Source: CAVIQK01 sp963644945 (GTDB lineage Bacteria > Bacillota > Clostridia > Christensenellales > DTU072). From it: a stretch of 64,000 bases of DNA. A program made the position numbers and the translations under genes. Below, in pieces: positions 1 through 8,290 of the stretch; position 1 is the stretch's first letter; every line of letters begins with the position of its first letter. Location of the stretch: the NCBI GenBank assembly GCA_963644945.1, contig CAVIQK010000005.1:1-64000 (forward strand), read 5' to 3'. Under the pieces are notes generated by a model. That model was not told where the DNA came from. It was given only the letters and a program-made list of their open reading frames with translations, and did no database searches.

Positions 1-399
1 GTTGTGCTAGCACCATTTGACTCTTTTGTGTATAATTATTTCAATAAAATAAAATTTTGCGATTATGTTCCGAAAGGACTCTTAGAATGGCTAAAAGAAA
101 ATTTTGGCGGAGAAATTGAAATTGATGAGAATATGAATCAATTACCTATCAGGTTAGATTTGAAAACTCTACAACAAGTTTACATTGATATGCTCGGATT
201 CGCCGGTAAACCATTTTATTCTGTTTACGAAACATATAATTATCTCAAAAAAACAGTTTCGTTCGACGAATTTTGTGCAGGGTTTTATGTATTAAAAGAA
301 TTATCAATTATTCAAATTATTGACAAAAAATTGATAATTTCTTCAAATAAAAATAATAGATCAAATTCCTATTTATGGAGATGCATCGGTAATGAATGA
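1..399 (+). CDS. recJ: RecJ exonuclease, C-terminal end (partial at window edge)
   Basis: The reading frame is open at base 1, so only the last 132 or so codons are present. RecJ is a 5'-3' single-strand DNA exonuclease of recombination and mismatch repair. The visible part lacks the catalytic DHH domain. It resembles the variable C-terminal RecJ region of Bacillota: a winged-helix-like stretch with a DLKTLQQVY segment and a LYL/YVLKEL-type segment. The identification also rests on position, because recJ commonly precedes rel in Clostridia, although apt often lies between them and is absent here. The stop overlaps the start of rel by 8 bases, which suggests translational coupling. An unrelated protein cannot be excluded without upstream sequence. 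Confidence 0.6.
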   Translation, partial: VVLAPFDSFVYNYFNKIKFCDYVPKGLLEWLKENFGGEIEIDENMNQLPIRLDLKTLQQVYIDMLGFAGKPFYSVYETYNYLKKTVSFDEFCAGFYVLKELSIIQIIDKKLIISSNKNNRSNSYLWRCIGNE

Positions 400-2566
400 T
401 AAAGAATTTCTTGAAAAAGTAAAGCAAAATTATGATTCCGGCGACTACGAATGTATTCGATATGCACTTGAATATGCAACGAAGCAACACGAAGGACAAT
501 TGAGATTATCCGGAGAGCCTTATATTATACATCCTATAATGGTTGCCTCAAACTTAATTGATATAAGATTGGATGCTGCTGCAATTATGGCGGCACTGCT
601 TCATGATACTGTCGAAGATACGGGGGCAGAGATTGATGACATCAAATCAAAATTCGGGGCAAATGTTGCATTTTTAGTAGCAGGAGTGACTAAACTTTCC
701 AAATTCAAAAATAAATCTTCCGAAGAAGCGCAAGCAGAAAACTTTCGTAATTTAATAATGTCGATGTTTACAGACATGCGTGTACTTCTTATAAAATTAG
801 CCGATAGATTACATAACATGCAAACTCTTGAATTCCAAAGTCCTCAAAAACAAAAGAAAATTGCTCAAGAAACTTTGGATGTTTATGCACCTCTTGCAGG
901 AAGGCTAGGTATTTCTACATACAAAGTAGAACTTGAAGATATTGCTTTCAAATATTTGTATCCGGAAGAATATAAAGAACTTACATTAAGTATCGCACAA
1001 TGTAGAGAAGCTCGTGTTGCAATAGTCGATAGAATTATTAGTGATATTAAAGAAAAACTTGTCGAACTGAATATAAACGGTAGAGTTTTTGGTCGTCCTA
1101 AACACTTATATTCGATTTATAAAAAGATGAGAGACGGCGGAAAAACATTGGATCAAATTTATGACCTTATTGCGGTAAGAGTTATTGTAGATAATGTTAA
1201 TGAATGTTATAGCGTTTTAGGTGCAATTCACTCAATGTGGAAGCCTATCCCCGGTAGGTTTAAAGACTATATTGCAATGCCTAAGCCCAATTTGTACCAA
1301 AGCTTACATACAACCGTTGTGTCAAACTTTGGACAGATTTTTGAAATTCAAATAAGAACCGAAGAAATGCATAAGATAGCAGAATATGGTATCGCTGCGC
1401 ATTGGAAATATAAAGAGGGTGGTGGAAGCGAAAATACTGCCGCATTTACGCAAGAATATGATAAAAAACTGCGTTGGATAAGAGAAGTTAAAGAAGTTGA
1501 AGGCGATTTAAGGAATGGTAAAGAATTCGTCGATACAATTAAAAACGATGTTTTAGATACCGATATATATGTGTTTAGTCCCAAAGGTGAAGTCTTTTCA
1601 ATGCAAAAAGGCGCAACGGCTCTAGACTTCGCTTATAGAGTACATAGTGCTGTGGGCGATAAATGTGTCGGTGCAAAAGTCAACAGCAAAATGGTCAATA
1701 TTTCTTATGTTCTAGAAAATGGCGATGTTGTTGAAATTTTGACTTCCAATTCATCGAAAGGACCGTCTAGAGATTGGTTAAAAATTGTAAAAACGCCTAC
1801 TGCAAAAGCCAAAATCCGTTCTTTTTTCAAGAGTACAATGAAGGAAGAAAATATTAAGATCGGACGTGAAATGCTAGAAAGAGAGGCTAAAAGAAGAGGT
1901 TACAATTTACATGAAGATTTGATGGATCCAAAATTTGTAAACATTGTAATGGACAAATATTCTTTTGCATCTATTGACGATTTATATGCATCCGTCGGAT
2001 ACAACGGAATTACGGTAGGGCAAATTCTTGGAAAACTTATTGAATTGTATAAAAAATCACAAGCAATAAGTCATATTGACACTGTTACAGTGCCTACATA
2101 TCAAGAAAGTACAAAAAAACATGCCAACGGAATTTTAATTGACGGACACGATGATTTTTTAGTTCATCTGTCGCAATGTTGCAATCCTGTTCCGGGGGAC
2201 GAGATAGTCGGTTATATATCTAGAGGCAGAGGCGTTTCGATACATAGAAAAGATTGCCCTAACATGAAAAATGTCGAAAAGGAACGTATTTTGGAGGCAA
2301 AATGGCCGGATGACGATAAACCTGTAAATTGTGTCGCATCACTTTGTATTGAGGCAGAGAACGTAAGCGGATTATTAGGACAAGTTACATCCACAATCGG
2401 CGCATTAAAAATACAAATCATAGGTGCAAATATTAGGCTAAAGAGAGGGCAAGATACAGGAATCATGGAGTTATCGCTAGAAATAAAAAATCTTGCAGAA
2501 CTTGAAACTGTTATACAAAAAATTAATGCAATAAAAGGAATTATTTCAATTTCTAGAAAACAGTAG
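392..2566 (+). CDS. rel: Bifunctional (p)ppGpp synthetase/hydrolase Rel (RSH family)
   Basis: Makes and degrades the stringent-response alarmone (p)ppGpp. At 724 residues it is full length for a long RSH protein. Domains in order: an HD hydrolase with intact LLHDTVEDT and KLADRLHNM motifs (about residues 45-155); a synthetase domain with GRFKDYIAMPKPNLYQSLHT (about 240-350); a TGS domain starting near DIYVFSPKGEVF (about 390); a helical/zinc-finger-like region with SQCCNPVPGDEIVGY; and a C-terminal ACT domain. Both catalytic halves look intact, so the protein should be bifunctional. It overlaps the recJ end by 8 bases and is followed after 7 bases by an ABC transporter gene, so all three are probably co-transcribed. 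Confidence 0.96.
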   Translation: MNDKEFLEKVKQNYDSGDYECIRYALEYATKQHEGQLRLSGEPYIIHPIMVASNLIDIRLDAAAIMAALLHDTVEDTGAEIDDIKSKFGANVAFLVAGVTKLSKFKNKSSEEAQAENFRNLIMSMFTDMRVLLIKLADRLHNMQTLEFQSPQKQKKIAQETLDVYAPLAGRLGISTYKVELEDIAFKYLYPEEYKELTLSIAQCREARVAIVDRIISDIKEKLVELNINGRVFGRPKHLYSIYKKMRDGGKTLDQIYDLIAVRVIVDNVNECYSVLGAIHSMWKPIPGRFKDYIAMPKPNLYQSLHTTVVSNFGQIFEIQIRTEEMHKIAEYGIAAHWKYKEGGGSENTAAFTQEYDKKLRWIREVKEVEGDLRNGKEFVDTIKNDVLDTDIYVFSPKGEVFSMQKGATALDFAYRVHSAVGDKCVGAKVNSKMVNISYVLENGDVVEILTSNSSKGPSRDWLKIVKTPTAKAKIRSFFKSTMKEENIKIGREMLEREAKRRGYNLHEDLMDPKFVNIVMDKYSFASIDDLYASVGYNGITVGQILGKLIELYKKSQAISHIDTVTVPTYQESTKKHANGILIDGHDDFLVHLSQCCNPVPGDEIVGYISRGRGVSIHRKDCPNMKNVEKERILEAKWPDDDKPVNCVASLCIEAENVSGLLGQVTSTIGALKIQIIGANIRLKRGQDTGIMELSLEIKNLAELETVIQKINAIKGIISISRKQ

Positions 2567-2573
2567 GTGAAAA

Positions 2574-4997
2574 ATGTTAGAACTTAAAGATATCACAAAA
2601 GTTTACAAATCGGGTGAAGAACAAGTAAATGCATTAAACGGAATTTCTTTAACATTTGGGGAATCCGGGTTTGTGAGTATTTTAGGGCAATCCGGATGCG
2701 GAAAGACCACGCTACTTAATATAATCGGTGGATTAGATCGTGCTACCGATGGTGATATTTTTATAAACAACCAAAGTACAAAATCTTATAAAGATAAAGA
2801 TTGGGATGCATATAGAAATAATTCTATAGGTTTTATATTCCAAAGTTATAATTTAATACCTCATTTGACTGTTTTGCAAAATGTAGAATTAGCAATGACA
2901 TTGTCGGGTGTCAGCCCTTCTTTGCGAAAGAAAAAAGCAATACAAATGCTAGAAAAAGTGGGACTCGGTAGTCAAATCAACAAGAAGCCAAACCAATTAT
3001 CTGGCGGTCAAATGCAAAGAGTTGCGATCGCAAGAGCGCTTATAAATAATCCCAAAATTATTCTTGCCGACGAGCCTACGGGCGCACTTGATTCAAAATC
3101 AAGCGTTCAAATAATGGATATAATCAAAGAGATTTCTAACGATAAACTTGTAATTATGGTAACTCATAATGCAACTCTCGCAAATGAATATAGCACACGT
3201 ATAATACGTATGGCAGACGGAAAAATACTTGAAGATACAATAGGTGCAGTGCCAGCAAAAGAAGAATGTTCAATAGATAGTAGATCAAGTAATGAAGAAG
3301 ATGTAAACAACATTGATAGCGGTAAAAGTGAAAAGAAAAATAAAACTTCGATGTCGTTTTTTACCGCAGCAACACTTAGTTTCAAAAATTTATTGACAAA
3401 AAAAGGAAGGACGTTTCTGACATCTTTTGCCGGAAGCATCGGAATAATAGGTATTGCATTGGTTTTGGCATTATCTACAGGAGTAGATAATTATATTAAA
3501 TCGACAGAAAATGAGTTTTTAGGAGCAACTCCGGTTGCAGTCAATTCCATTGATATGGATATATCGTCTTTTATGACATCTGACAGTTATTCTTATTCGT
3601 ATAATCAAGAAAAAGAATTCCCTACAGATGAAATTATAAAGAAAAATACAATTCAATCACAGATGGGAGATGTTGATTTTACCAAAATAGAAAAATATAA
3701 TGATATTTCCGACGATTTTGTAAATTATGTAAAAGAAAATCTTGATAAAAAATATTACAACAGCATTGACGAATTAAGAACTATAACTTTTAATTTTTTA
3801 ATGACAAAAAATGACGAATATTATATTAACACGTCGAATTTGTCTCAAATGGTCAGCAATGAAAATTTCGTAAAAAATAATTATGAAGTGCTTAAAGGCG
3901 AATTCTCCTTTGATAAATATTCTCTAAATGTTGTTGTAGATGCGAACAATTATTTGTCCGAAATGGCATATTCATTGTTAGGGCTTGATGAGGATGAAGT
4001 CGAATTTGATAATGTAATTGGTAAAGAATTTTATATTGCCGATAACGACGATGCTTACACCGAAGTTAAACTAAGTAACAAAAATTATTATAGACTAAAC
4101 GTAGGGGATGAATTATTGCCGGTATCTAGCGAAAATAATTCAAAAACTATAAAAGTTAAAATTTCATCAATAATAAGAGTAAAAAATAATTCTAACGCAA
4201 GCCCGTTTTTAATGTCGGGTATTTACTTCAATAAATCACTTGGTGACGAAATTTTGCAAAATGCAAAAGATTCTCAAATTGTTGTCGATCAATTAAAAAA
4301 TACTACAAAAAGTGTTTTAGATAATAAAACAATAGCTTCCGGCGGTATGCTTTCTACTTTAATGGGCGGTATATCGTCTTATATGGAGACAAGTAAATAT
4401 ACATTGGCATCTATAAATGCGGATGAAAGCATCAAAACTTTGAATATTTATCCGATTGATTATCAGTCAAGAGAACCAATAATTGATGTAATAAATGCCT
4501 ATAACGAGCAAGAGAATATAGAAGATGCGCAAAAAATATCTGTAACAGATTCTGCCGCTTTGATGTTCGATGCACTCGGCGAAATGACAGATATCGTCAC
4601 CTATGCTCTTACGGGTTTTCTAGCGGTCTCTTTATTGGTTTCAACCGTAATGATAGCTGTAATAACTTATATATCAGTAATAGAAAGAACAAGAGAAATC
4701 GGCATTCTTAGAAGTATCGGAGCAAGAAAAAAAGATATATCGAGAGTATTTAATTCTGAAACATTTATTATTGGATTGTTTTCGGGAAGTCTCGGTGTAA
4801 TATTGTCGTATATACTGATTATTCCCATAAATTTAATACTAAACTCGCTTGTAAATATCCCCAATCTATGTATTTTGACACCATGGGCATCTATAATTTT
4901 GATTGCAGTAAGTGTCGTATTAACATTGATTTCAGGGTTTATTCCATCAAAAATTGCAGCAAGAAAAGATCCGATTAAAGCCTTGAGAACTGAGTAA
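2574..4997 (+). CDS. ABC transporter, fused ATPase and FtsX-type permease (MacB/LolD-LolC-like)
   Basis: A single 807-residue chain combines both parts of a mechanotransmission-type ABC transporter. The ATPase occupies about residues 1-225, with Walker A GQSGCGKTTLL, signature LSGGQMQRVAIARAL and Walker B IILADEPTGALD. After a charged linker comes one membrane segment (about 280-305), a large extracytoplasmic domain of roughly 350 residues, and three C-terminal membrane segments ending in PSKIAARKDPIKALRTE, which is typical of FtsX/MacB permeases. Related proteins export peptides or lipoproteins, or act in bacitracin-type defence; the substrate here cannot be read from sequence. An SD-like GGTG lies just upstream, 7 bases after the rel stop. 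Confidence 0.9.
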   Translation: MLELKDITKVYKSGEEQVNALNGISLTFGESGFVSILGQSGCGKTTLLNIIGGLDRATDGDIFINNQSTKSYKDKDWDAYRNNSIGFIFQSYNLIPHLTVLQNVELAMTLSGVSPSLRKKKAIQMLEKVGLGSQINKKPNQLSGGQMQRVAIARALINNPKIILADEPTGALDSKSSVQIMDIIKEISNDKLVIMVTHNATLANEYSTRIIRMADGKILEDTIGAVPAKEECSIDSRSSNEEDVNNIDSGKSEKKNKTSMSFFTAATLSFKNLLTKKGRTFLTSFAGSIGIIGIALVLALSTGVDNYIKSTENEFLGATPVAVNSIDMDISSFMTSDSYSYSYNQEKEFPTDEIIKKNTIQSQMGDVDFTKIEKYNDISDDFVNYVKENLDKKYYNSIDELRTITFNFLMTKNDEYYINTSNLSQMVSNENFVKNNYEVLKGEFSFDKYSLNVVVDANNYLSEMAYSLLGLDEDEVEFDNVIGKEFYIADNDDAYTEVKLSNKNYYRLNVGDELLPVSSENNSKTIKVKISSIIRVKNNSNASPFLMSGIYFNKSLGDEILQNAKDSQIVVDQLKNTTKSVLDNKTIASGGMLSTLMGGISSYMETSKYTLASINADESIKTLNIYPIDYQSREPIIDVINAYNEQENIEDAQKISVTDSAALMFDALGEMTDIVTYALTGFLAVSLLVSTVMIAVITYISVIERTREIGILRSIGARKKDISRVFNSETFIIGLFSGSLGVILSYILIIPINLILNSLVNIPNLCILTPWASIILIAVSVVLTLISGFIPSKIAARKDPIKALRTE

Positions 4998-5002
4998 AAA
5001 AA

Positions 5003-5176
5003 CTAATTTTGGCGACGTACGCTAATATATTCGTTATAAAAACGATAGTAGGGGCATTCTGAAGTGTTTGATGTTAAGAAGTTTTCCATGTCATCTTGAT
5101 CAAGATCAAGTTCGCATGTATAAACATCATAATCTTCATCGTAGTCATAATACATACATGATTCACATCTATTCAT
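5003..5176 (-). CDS. Small acidic cysteine-containing protein (DUF6472-like)
   Basis: A 57-codon gene on the strand opposite to all its neighbours. The product begins MNRCESCMYYDYDEDYD and contains four cysteines: a CxxC near the N terminus, one at about 21, and one in SECPYYRFYNEY. It ends in VRRQN. This layout (CxSCMYY, repeated Asp/Glu/Tyr, DLDQDDM, CPYYR, VRKQ-like end) matches my recollection of a small Clostridia family annotated DUF6472, of unknown function. The four cysteines could bind a metal. An SD-like GAGG lies 8 bases before the ATG, and a TTGACA/TAGCAT promoter is placed correctly upstream (5195-5223). Coding evidence is therefore good despite the size. Confidence 0.8.
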   Translation of the reverse strand: MNRCESCMYYDYDEDYDVYTCELDLDQDDMENFLTSNTSECPYYRFYNEYISVRRQN

Positions 5177-5194
5177 ATTTATTACCTCACTAGA

Positions 5195-5223
5195 ATGCTA
5201 CCACTTGTTAAAACAAATGTCAA
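5195..5223 (-). promoter_or_regulatory. Promoter of the small DUF6472-like gene
   Basis: Read on the minus strand: TTGACA (5218-5223), a 17-base spacer, and TAGCAT (5195-5200). It is followed by the SD and ATG at 5176. The perfect -35 and exact spacing support a sigma-A type promoter. Confidence 0.6.
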
Positions 5224-5277
5224 TAAAATGTAAGACTGGCCATTAGAAAAAAATATGTAAAAAATATAAAAAAATTG

Positions 5278-5306
5278 TTGACATAATTTTTCGTATAAGC
5301 TATTAT
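5278..5306 (+). promoter_or_regulatory. Promoter of the six-tRNA operon
   Basis: TTGACA (5278-5283), a 17-base spacer and TATTAT (5301-5306), ending 14 bases before the first tRNA. This is a near-consensus sigma-A promoter, as expected for stable RNA. Confidence 0.8.
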
Positions 5307-5320
5307 ATAAAAGCACTCGA

Positions 5321-5397
<77 letters not shown>

Positions 5398-5420
5398 GGA
5401 AAGCCATCAAAAAGTGATGA

Positions 5421-5497
5421 GGGCCTTTAGCTCAGTTGGTTAGAGCGGTCGGCTCATAACCGATTGGTCCGCGGTTCGAGTCCGTGAAGGCCCACCA
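5421..5497 (+). tRNA. tRNA with CAT anticodon (Ile2 likely, elongator Met possible)
   Basis: Acceptor GGGCCTT/AAGGCCC, anticodon loop CTCATAA, encoded CCA. The C4-G69 and C5-G68 pairs are features reported for recognition by the lysidine synthetase TilS in E. coli, which favours tRNA-Ile2 reading AUA after C34 modification. An elongator tRNA-Met in Clostridia can look similar, so the charging identity is not settled. Not the initiator: the first acceptor pair is matched and the anticodon stem lacks three consecutive G-C pairs. Confidence 0.9.
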
Positions 5498-5514
5498 AAT
5501 AAAATATATAATAC

Positions 5515-5591
5515 GGTTCGGTAGTTCAGCTGGTTAGAACGCTAGCCTGTCACGCTAGAGGTCAGGGGTTCGAGTCCCCTTCGAATCGCCA
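5515..5591 (+). tRNA. tRNA-Asp (anticodon GTC)
   Basis: Acceptor GGTTCGG/TCGAATC with two G-U pairs, anticodon stem CTAGC/GCTAG carrying GTC, T-loop TTCGAGT, G73 discriminator as expected for Asp, and encoded CCA. Confidence 0.96.
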
Positions 5592-5602
5592 AAATGTTTA
5601 CG

Positions 5603-5621
5603 TGCCCTCGTAAAGAGGGCA
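5603..5621 (+). other. Hairpin between tRNA-Asp and tRNA-Phe
   Basis: A perfect 7-bp stem TGCCCTC/GAGGGCA with loop GTAAA. No U-run follows, so it is more likely a processing or spacer hairpin than a terminator. Confidence 0.5.
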
Positions 5622-5631
5622 TTGTAAATAT

Positions 5632-5707
5632 GCTTCGGTAGCTCAGCTGGTAGAGCAGGGGACTGAAAATCCCCGTGTCGGTGGTTCAACTCCGCCCCGA
5701 AGCACCA
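5632..5707 (+). tRNA. tRNA-Phe (anticodon GAA)
   Basis: Acceptor GCTTCGG/CCGAAGC, anticodon stem GGGGA/TCCCC with loop CTGAAAA, T-loop TTCAACT, and encoded CCA. Confidence 0.96.
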
Positions 5708-5714
5708 TAATGTT

Positions 5715-5790
5715 GCTGGCATAGCTCAATCGGTAGAGCAGCTGATTTGTAATCAGCAGGTTGATGGTTCAAGTCCGTTTGCCAGCTCCA
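5715..5790 (+). tRNA. tRNA-Thr (anticodon TGT)
   Basis: Acceptor GCTGGCA/TGCCAGC, anticodon stem GCTGA/TCAGC with TGT, T-loop TTCAAGT, and encoded CCA. Confidence 0.96.
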
Positions 5791-5793
5791 TAA

Positions 5794-5878
5794 GGAGAGG
5801 TTCCAGAGCGGCCAAATGGAGCAGACTGTAAATCTGTTGTCGACGACTTCGGTGGTTCGAATCCACCCCTCTCCACCA
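5794..5878 (+). tRNA. tRNA-Tyr (anticodon GTA)
   Basis: An 85-base class II tRNA with a long variable arm (TGTCGACGACTTCGG region). Acceptor GGAGAGG/CCTCTCC, anticodon loop CTGTAAA, and encoded CCA. Last tRNA before the terminator. Confidence 0.96.
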
Positions 5879-5914
5879 AAAAATCTCGTTCTAATGAGCG
5901 AGATTTTTTCTTTT
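5879..5914 (+). terminator. Terminator of the tRNA operon
   Basis: Stem AAATCTCG (5881-5888) pairs with CGAGATTT (5899-5906) across a 10-base loop and runs into a T-rich tail. Directly follows the tRNA-Tyr CCA. Confidence 0.85.
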
Positions 5915-5959
5915 ATAATATATATTACAAACTAAAATATATAAATTATATATTATATC

Positions 5960-5988
5960 TTGACAAACTGTCTTAAAATAACGATAAT
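5960..5988 (+). promoter_or_regulatory. Promoter of efp
   Basis: TTGACA (5960-5965), a 17-base spacer and GATAAT (5983-5988). It is followed by GGAGG (6007-6011) and the efp ATG at 6019. Confidence 0.75.
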
Positions 5989-6018
5989 ATATGTGTATTT
6001 TACTTTGGAGGTATATTT

Positions 6019-6588
6019 ATGGCATATATAATGGCCGGCGATTTTAGAAAAGGTGTTACGTTCGAAATGGACGGTACCGTGCAAACAATTGTCGATTTTC
6101 AACACGTTAAACCTGGTAAGGGCGCAGCATTTGTTCGTACCAAAATAAGAAATGTTATGACTGGCGGAGTTATCGAACGTACATTCAACCCCAGCGAAAA
6201 ATTTGAACTTGCCTTTATTGATAGAAAGAAAATGGAATATAGTTACAATGATGGTGATTTGTACTATTTCATGGATAAAGAAACTTTTGATATTATTCCT
6301 ATGAATCACGAATTGGTCGAGGATGCTCTTAAGTTTATAAAAGAAGGAATGACTGTTAACGTTTCTTTCTACAAAGGAAATCCGTTCAATGTCGATCCTG
6401 AAAACTTTGTTGAATTGCAAATAGTCGAATGTGAACCCGGTGTTCCCGGAGCAACTGCTCAACCCGGTTCTAAAAATGCAACACTTGAAACAGGTTTTGT
6501 ACTTCAAGTACCGCTTTTCATCGAAAACGGTGAAATAATTAGAGTTGATACACGTGATGGCGGAGCCTATATGGAACGTGTAAAATAA
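6019..6588 (+). CDS. efp: Elongation factor P
   Basis: Helps ribosomes make peptide bonds at polyproline stretches. The 189 residues cover the usual three domains: an N-terminal KOW-like domain with AGDFRKGVTFEMDG, the loop carrying the expected modified lysine in KPGKGAAFVR (about residue 34), a central OB domain, and a C-terminal OB domain with PLFIENGEIIRVDTRDG near the end. The chosen start gives a slightly unusual N terminus (MAYIM), but GGAGG sits 7 bases upstream of it, which supports it over the ATG four codons later. It is a single-gene unit with its own promoter and a strong terminator. Confidence 0.97.
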   Translation: MAYIMAGDFRKGVTFEMDGTVQTIVDFQHVKPGKGAAFVRTKIRNVMTGGVIERTFNPSEKFELAFIDRKKMEYSYNDGDLYYFMDKETFDIIPMNHELVEDALKFIKEGMTVNVSFYKGNPFNVDPENFVELQIVECEPGVPGATAQPGSKNATLETGFVLQVPLFIENGEIIRVDTRDGGAYMERVK

Positions 6589-6606
6589 CACATTCTTATG
6601 CATATT

Positions 6607-6640
6607 AAAGCCTTACACTATTTTGTGTAAGGCTTTTTTA
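6607..6640 (+). terminator. Terminator of efp
   Basis: A 12-bp stem AAAGCCTTACAC / GTGTAAGGCTTT with a short loop, followed by a run of T. The A-run before it may also let it work on the other strand. Confidence 0.9.
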
Positions 6641-6666
6641 TAGAAAATCAAAATGCATCGATTATA

Positions 6667-6695
6667 TTGCAAACAAATAGCAATTGTGATAATAT
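6667..6695 (+). promoter_or_regulatory. Promoter of the Asp23-nusB-folD string
   Basis: TTGCAA (6667-6672), a 17-base spacer and TAATAT (6690-6695). The expected transcription start falls at or next to the ATG at 6703, so the mRNA may be leaderless. The upstream TTG in this element could be misread as a start codon. Confidence 0.6.
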
Positions 6696-6702
6696 ATTAA
6701 CT

Positions 6703-7035
6703 ATGAGTGATAAATCTAATGTAAACTATAAACGTTATAATAGTATTGTGGTTTCGATTGTAAGTTCGATAATTGAACAAACCGAAGGAATTGCCAACGA
6801 TTTGGCAAATGTTCGTTATAGAAATAGTAGCCAAAAGGAAAAACCGGGCAATATCCATGTTTATTTTAATAATAACAAAATAGTTATCGATGTGTTTATA
6901 AATATTATATATGGCTACAACGTCCCCGATATTATTTCAGATCTTCAAACCAATATTGCAAAAGAAGTAGAAACATTAACAAAATTTTCTGTCGAATCAG
7001 TAAATATCAATATATCTAATATAATTTTTCCTTAA
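6703..7035 (+). CDS. Asp23/Gls24 family envelope-stress protein
   Basis: A 110-residue Asp23/Gls24 domain protein, a family of small cytoplasmic or membrane-associated proteins linked to cell-envelope homeostasis in Gram-positive bacteria. The product shows the family pattern: an N-terminal helix with VVSIVSSIIEQTEGIAN, then beta strands with INIHV/IVIDVFINIIYGYNVPDI, then a helix ending in VESVNINISNI. I chose the ATG at 6703 over the in-frame TTG at 6667 because the TTG is part of a -35 element and the conserved domain starts after the ATG. No SD is visible. It stands at the usual place before nusB. Confidence 0.85.
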   Translation: MSDKSNVNYKRYNSIVVSIVSSIIEQTEGIANDLANVRYRNSSQKEKPGNIHVYFNNNKIVIDVFINIIYGYNVPDIISDLQTNIAKEVETLTKFSVESVNINISNIIFP

Positions 7036-7040
7036 TACTT

Positions 7041-7448
7041 ATGAGTAGAATTGTTGCTAGAGAATCAGCCTATAAACTTATTTTTGAATATCTATTTTCA
7101 AATGAAAAAGATCTATATACTTTCGATGTCTTTTCTGCATCTTGTCAAACAGACGAAGATAAAGCATTTTTAAGTGATGTTTATCTTGGTGTTATTGATA
7201 AGTATGACGAACTTATTGACATAATTTCTAAATATTCTAGAGGTTTTGAAAAAGATAGAATTTACAAAGCCGATCTTGCAGCATTACTTCTTGGTGCATA
7301 CGAAATTATATATATGCCCGATATTCCTGTTGCAGTGTCGATTGACCAAGTCTTAAACATAGTCAAGGACTATTCAACCGAAAAGAGCGCTTCGTTTGTC
7401 AACGGTGTTTTGGCTAGCATTGTAAAAGAATATGGAGATAAAAAATGA
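7041..7448 (+). CDS. nusB: Transcription antitermination factor NusB
   Basis: NusB binds boxA RNA with ribosomal protein S10 in rRNA antitermination complexes. The 135-residue all-helical protein starts MSRIVARESAYKLIFEYLF, the usual NusB opening in slightly altered form, and ends with the conserved segment IPVAVSIDQVLNIVKDYSTEKSASFVNGVLASI. It lies 5 bases after the Asp23 gene with no clear SD, so it is probably translated by coupling. A TATAAT at 7020-7025 could give an extra short-leader transcript. Its stop overlaps the folD start. Confidence 0.93.
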   Translation: MSRIVARESAYKLIFEYLFSNEKDLYTFDVFSASCQTDEDKAFLSDVYLGVIDKYDELIDIISKYSRGFEKDRIYKADLAALLLGAYEIIYMPDIPVAVSIDQVLNIVKDYSTEKSASFVNGVLASIVKEYGDKK

Positions 7449-8290
7449 TTATTGACGGGAAATTAGTTTCTTCCGAAATTAAGAAAAATATCAAAGATGA
7501 AGTAATTAAAATCTCCGAAGATTACGGAAAAGTTCCGGGACTTGCTGTTGTTATGGTCGGCGATAATCCGGCGTCGGCGGTATATGTTAGAAATAAAGAA
7601 AAAGCATGTGAATGTACGGGAATAAAATCCTATTTATATCAATTTCCTGAAAATACAGAGGAAGAAGTCGTTGTTAATTTAATTCATGAATTGAATAAAA
7701 ATGACAATATAAACGGTATTTTGGTACAATTACCACTTCCAAAGCACTTGAATGAAAATTATATTTTATCTCAAATAGATCCCAATAAGGATGTCGACGG
7801 ATTTTCGGCTTACCAGATGGGGAAATTAGTGTTAGGATTTGATGCGCTGACCGCTTGCACTCCGACAGGGATAATGGCACTACTTGATTTTTACAACATT
7901 GACCTTGACGGGAAAAATGTAGTCATGATAGGAAGATCAAACATCGTCGGAAAACCTATGGCTTTTTTGTTATTAAAAAACAACGCAACTGTCACTATTT
8001 GTCATAGTCATACAAAAAATATCGGCGAGATAACAAAACAAGCAGATGTTGTTATTGTTGCAATCGGAAACCCCGAATTCCTTACAGAAGAAATGGTAAA
8101 AGAAGGTGCGGTTGTGATAGATGTCGGCATAAATCGTACACCTGACGGATTGAAAGGAGATGTCGATTTTGAGCATGTTTCCAAAAAAGCAAGCTATATT
8201 ACTCCTGTCCCCGGCGGAGTAGGACCTATGACTGTTACAATGCTGTTATCGAATACATTGAAGGCGTTTTTAGCACAAAATGCAAGATAA
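7445..8290 (+). CDS. folD: Bifunctional methylenetetrahydrofolate dehydrogenase/cyclohydrolase FolD
   Basis: Interconverts 5,10-methylene-, 5,10-methenyl- and 10-formyl-tetrahydrofolate, supplying one-carbon units. It is full length at 281 residues. Visible signatures are YVRNKEKACE with the catalytic lysine (about residue 54), ILVQLPLPKHL, DVDGFSAYQMGKL, TACTPTGIMALL, the nucleotide-binding GRSNIVGKPMA, and the C-terminal PGGVGPMTVTMLL. An SD GGAG precedes the ATG. The gene overlaps nusB by 4 bases and xseA by 11 bases, within the standard cluster order. Confidence 0.97.
   Translation: MIIDGKLVSSEIKKNIKDEVIKISEDYGKVPGLAVVMVGDNPASAVYVRNKEKACECTGIKSYLYQFPENTEEEVVVNLIHELNKNDNINGILVQLPLPKHLNENYILSQIDPNKDVDGFSAYQMGKLVLGFDALTACTPTGIMALLDFYNIDLDGKNVVMIGRSNIVGKPMAFLLLKNNATVTICHSHTKNIGEITKQADVVIVAIGNPEFLTEEMVKEGAVVIDVGINRTPDGLKGDVDFEHVSKKASYITPVPGGVGPMTVTMLLSNTLKAFLAQNAR

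Noticed and set aside
5953..6603. Long open frame of 216 codons on the minus strand
   Set aside because: It is the antisense shadow of efp, whose motifs, SD, promoter and terminator all fit on the + strand.
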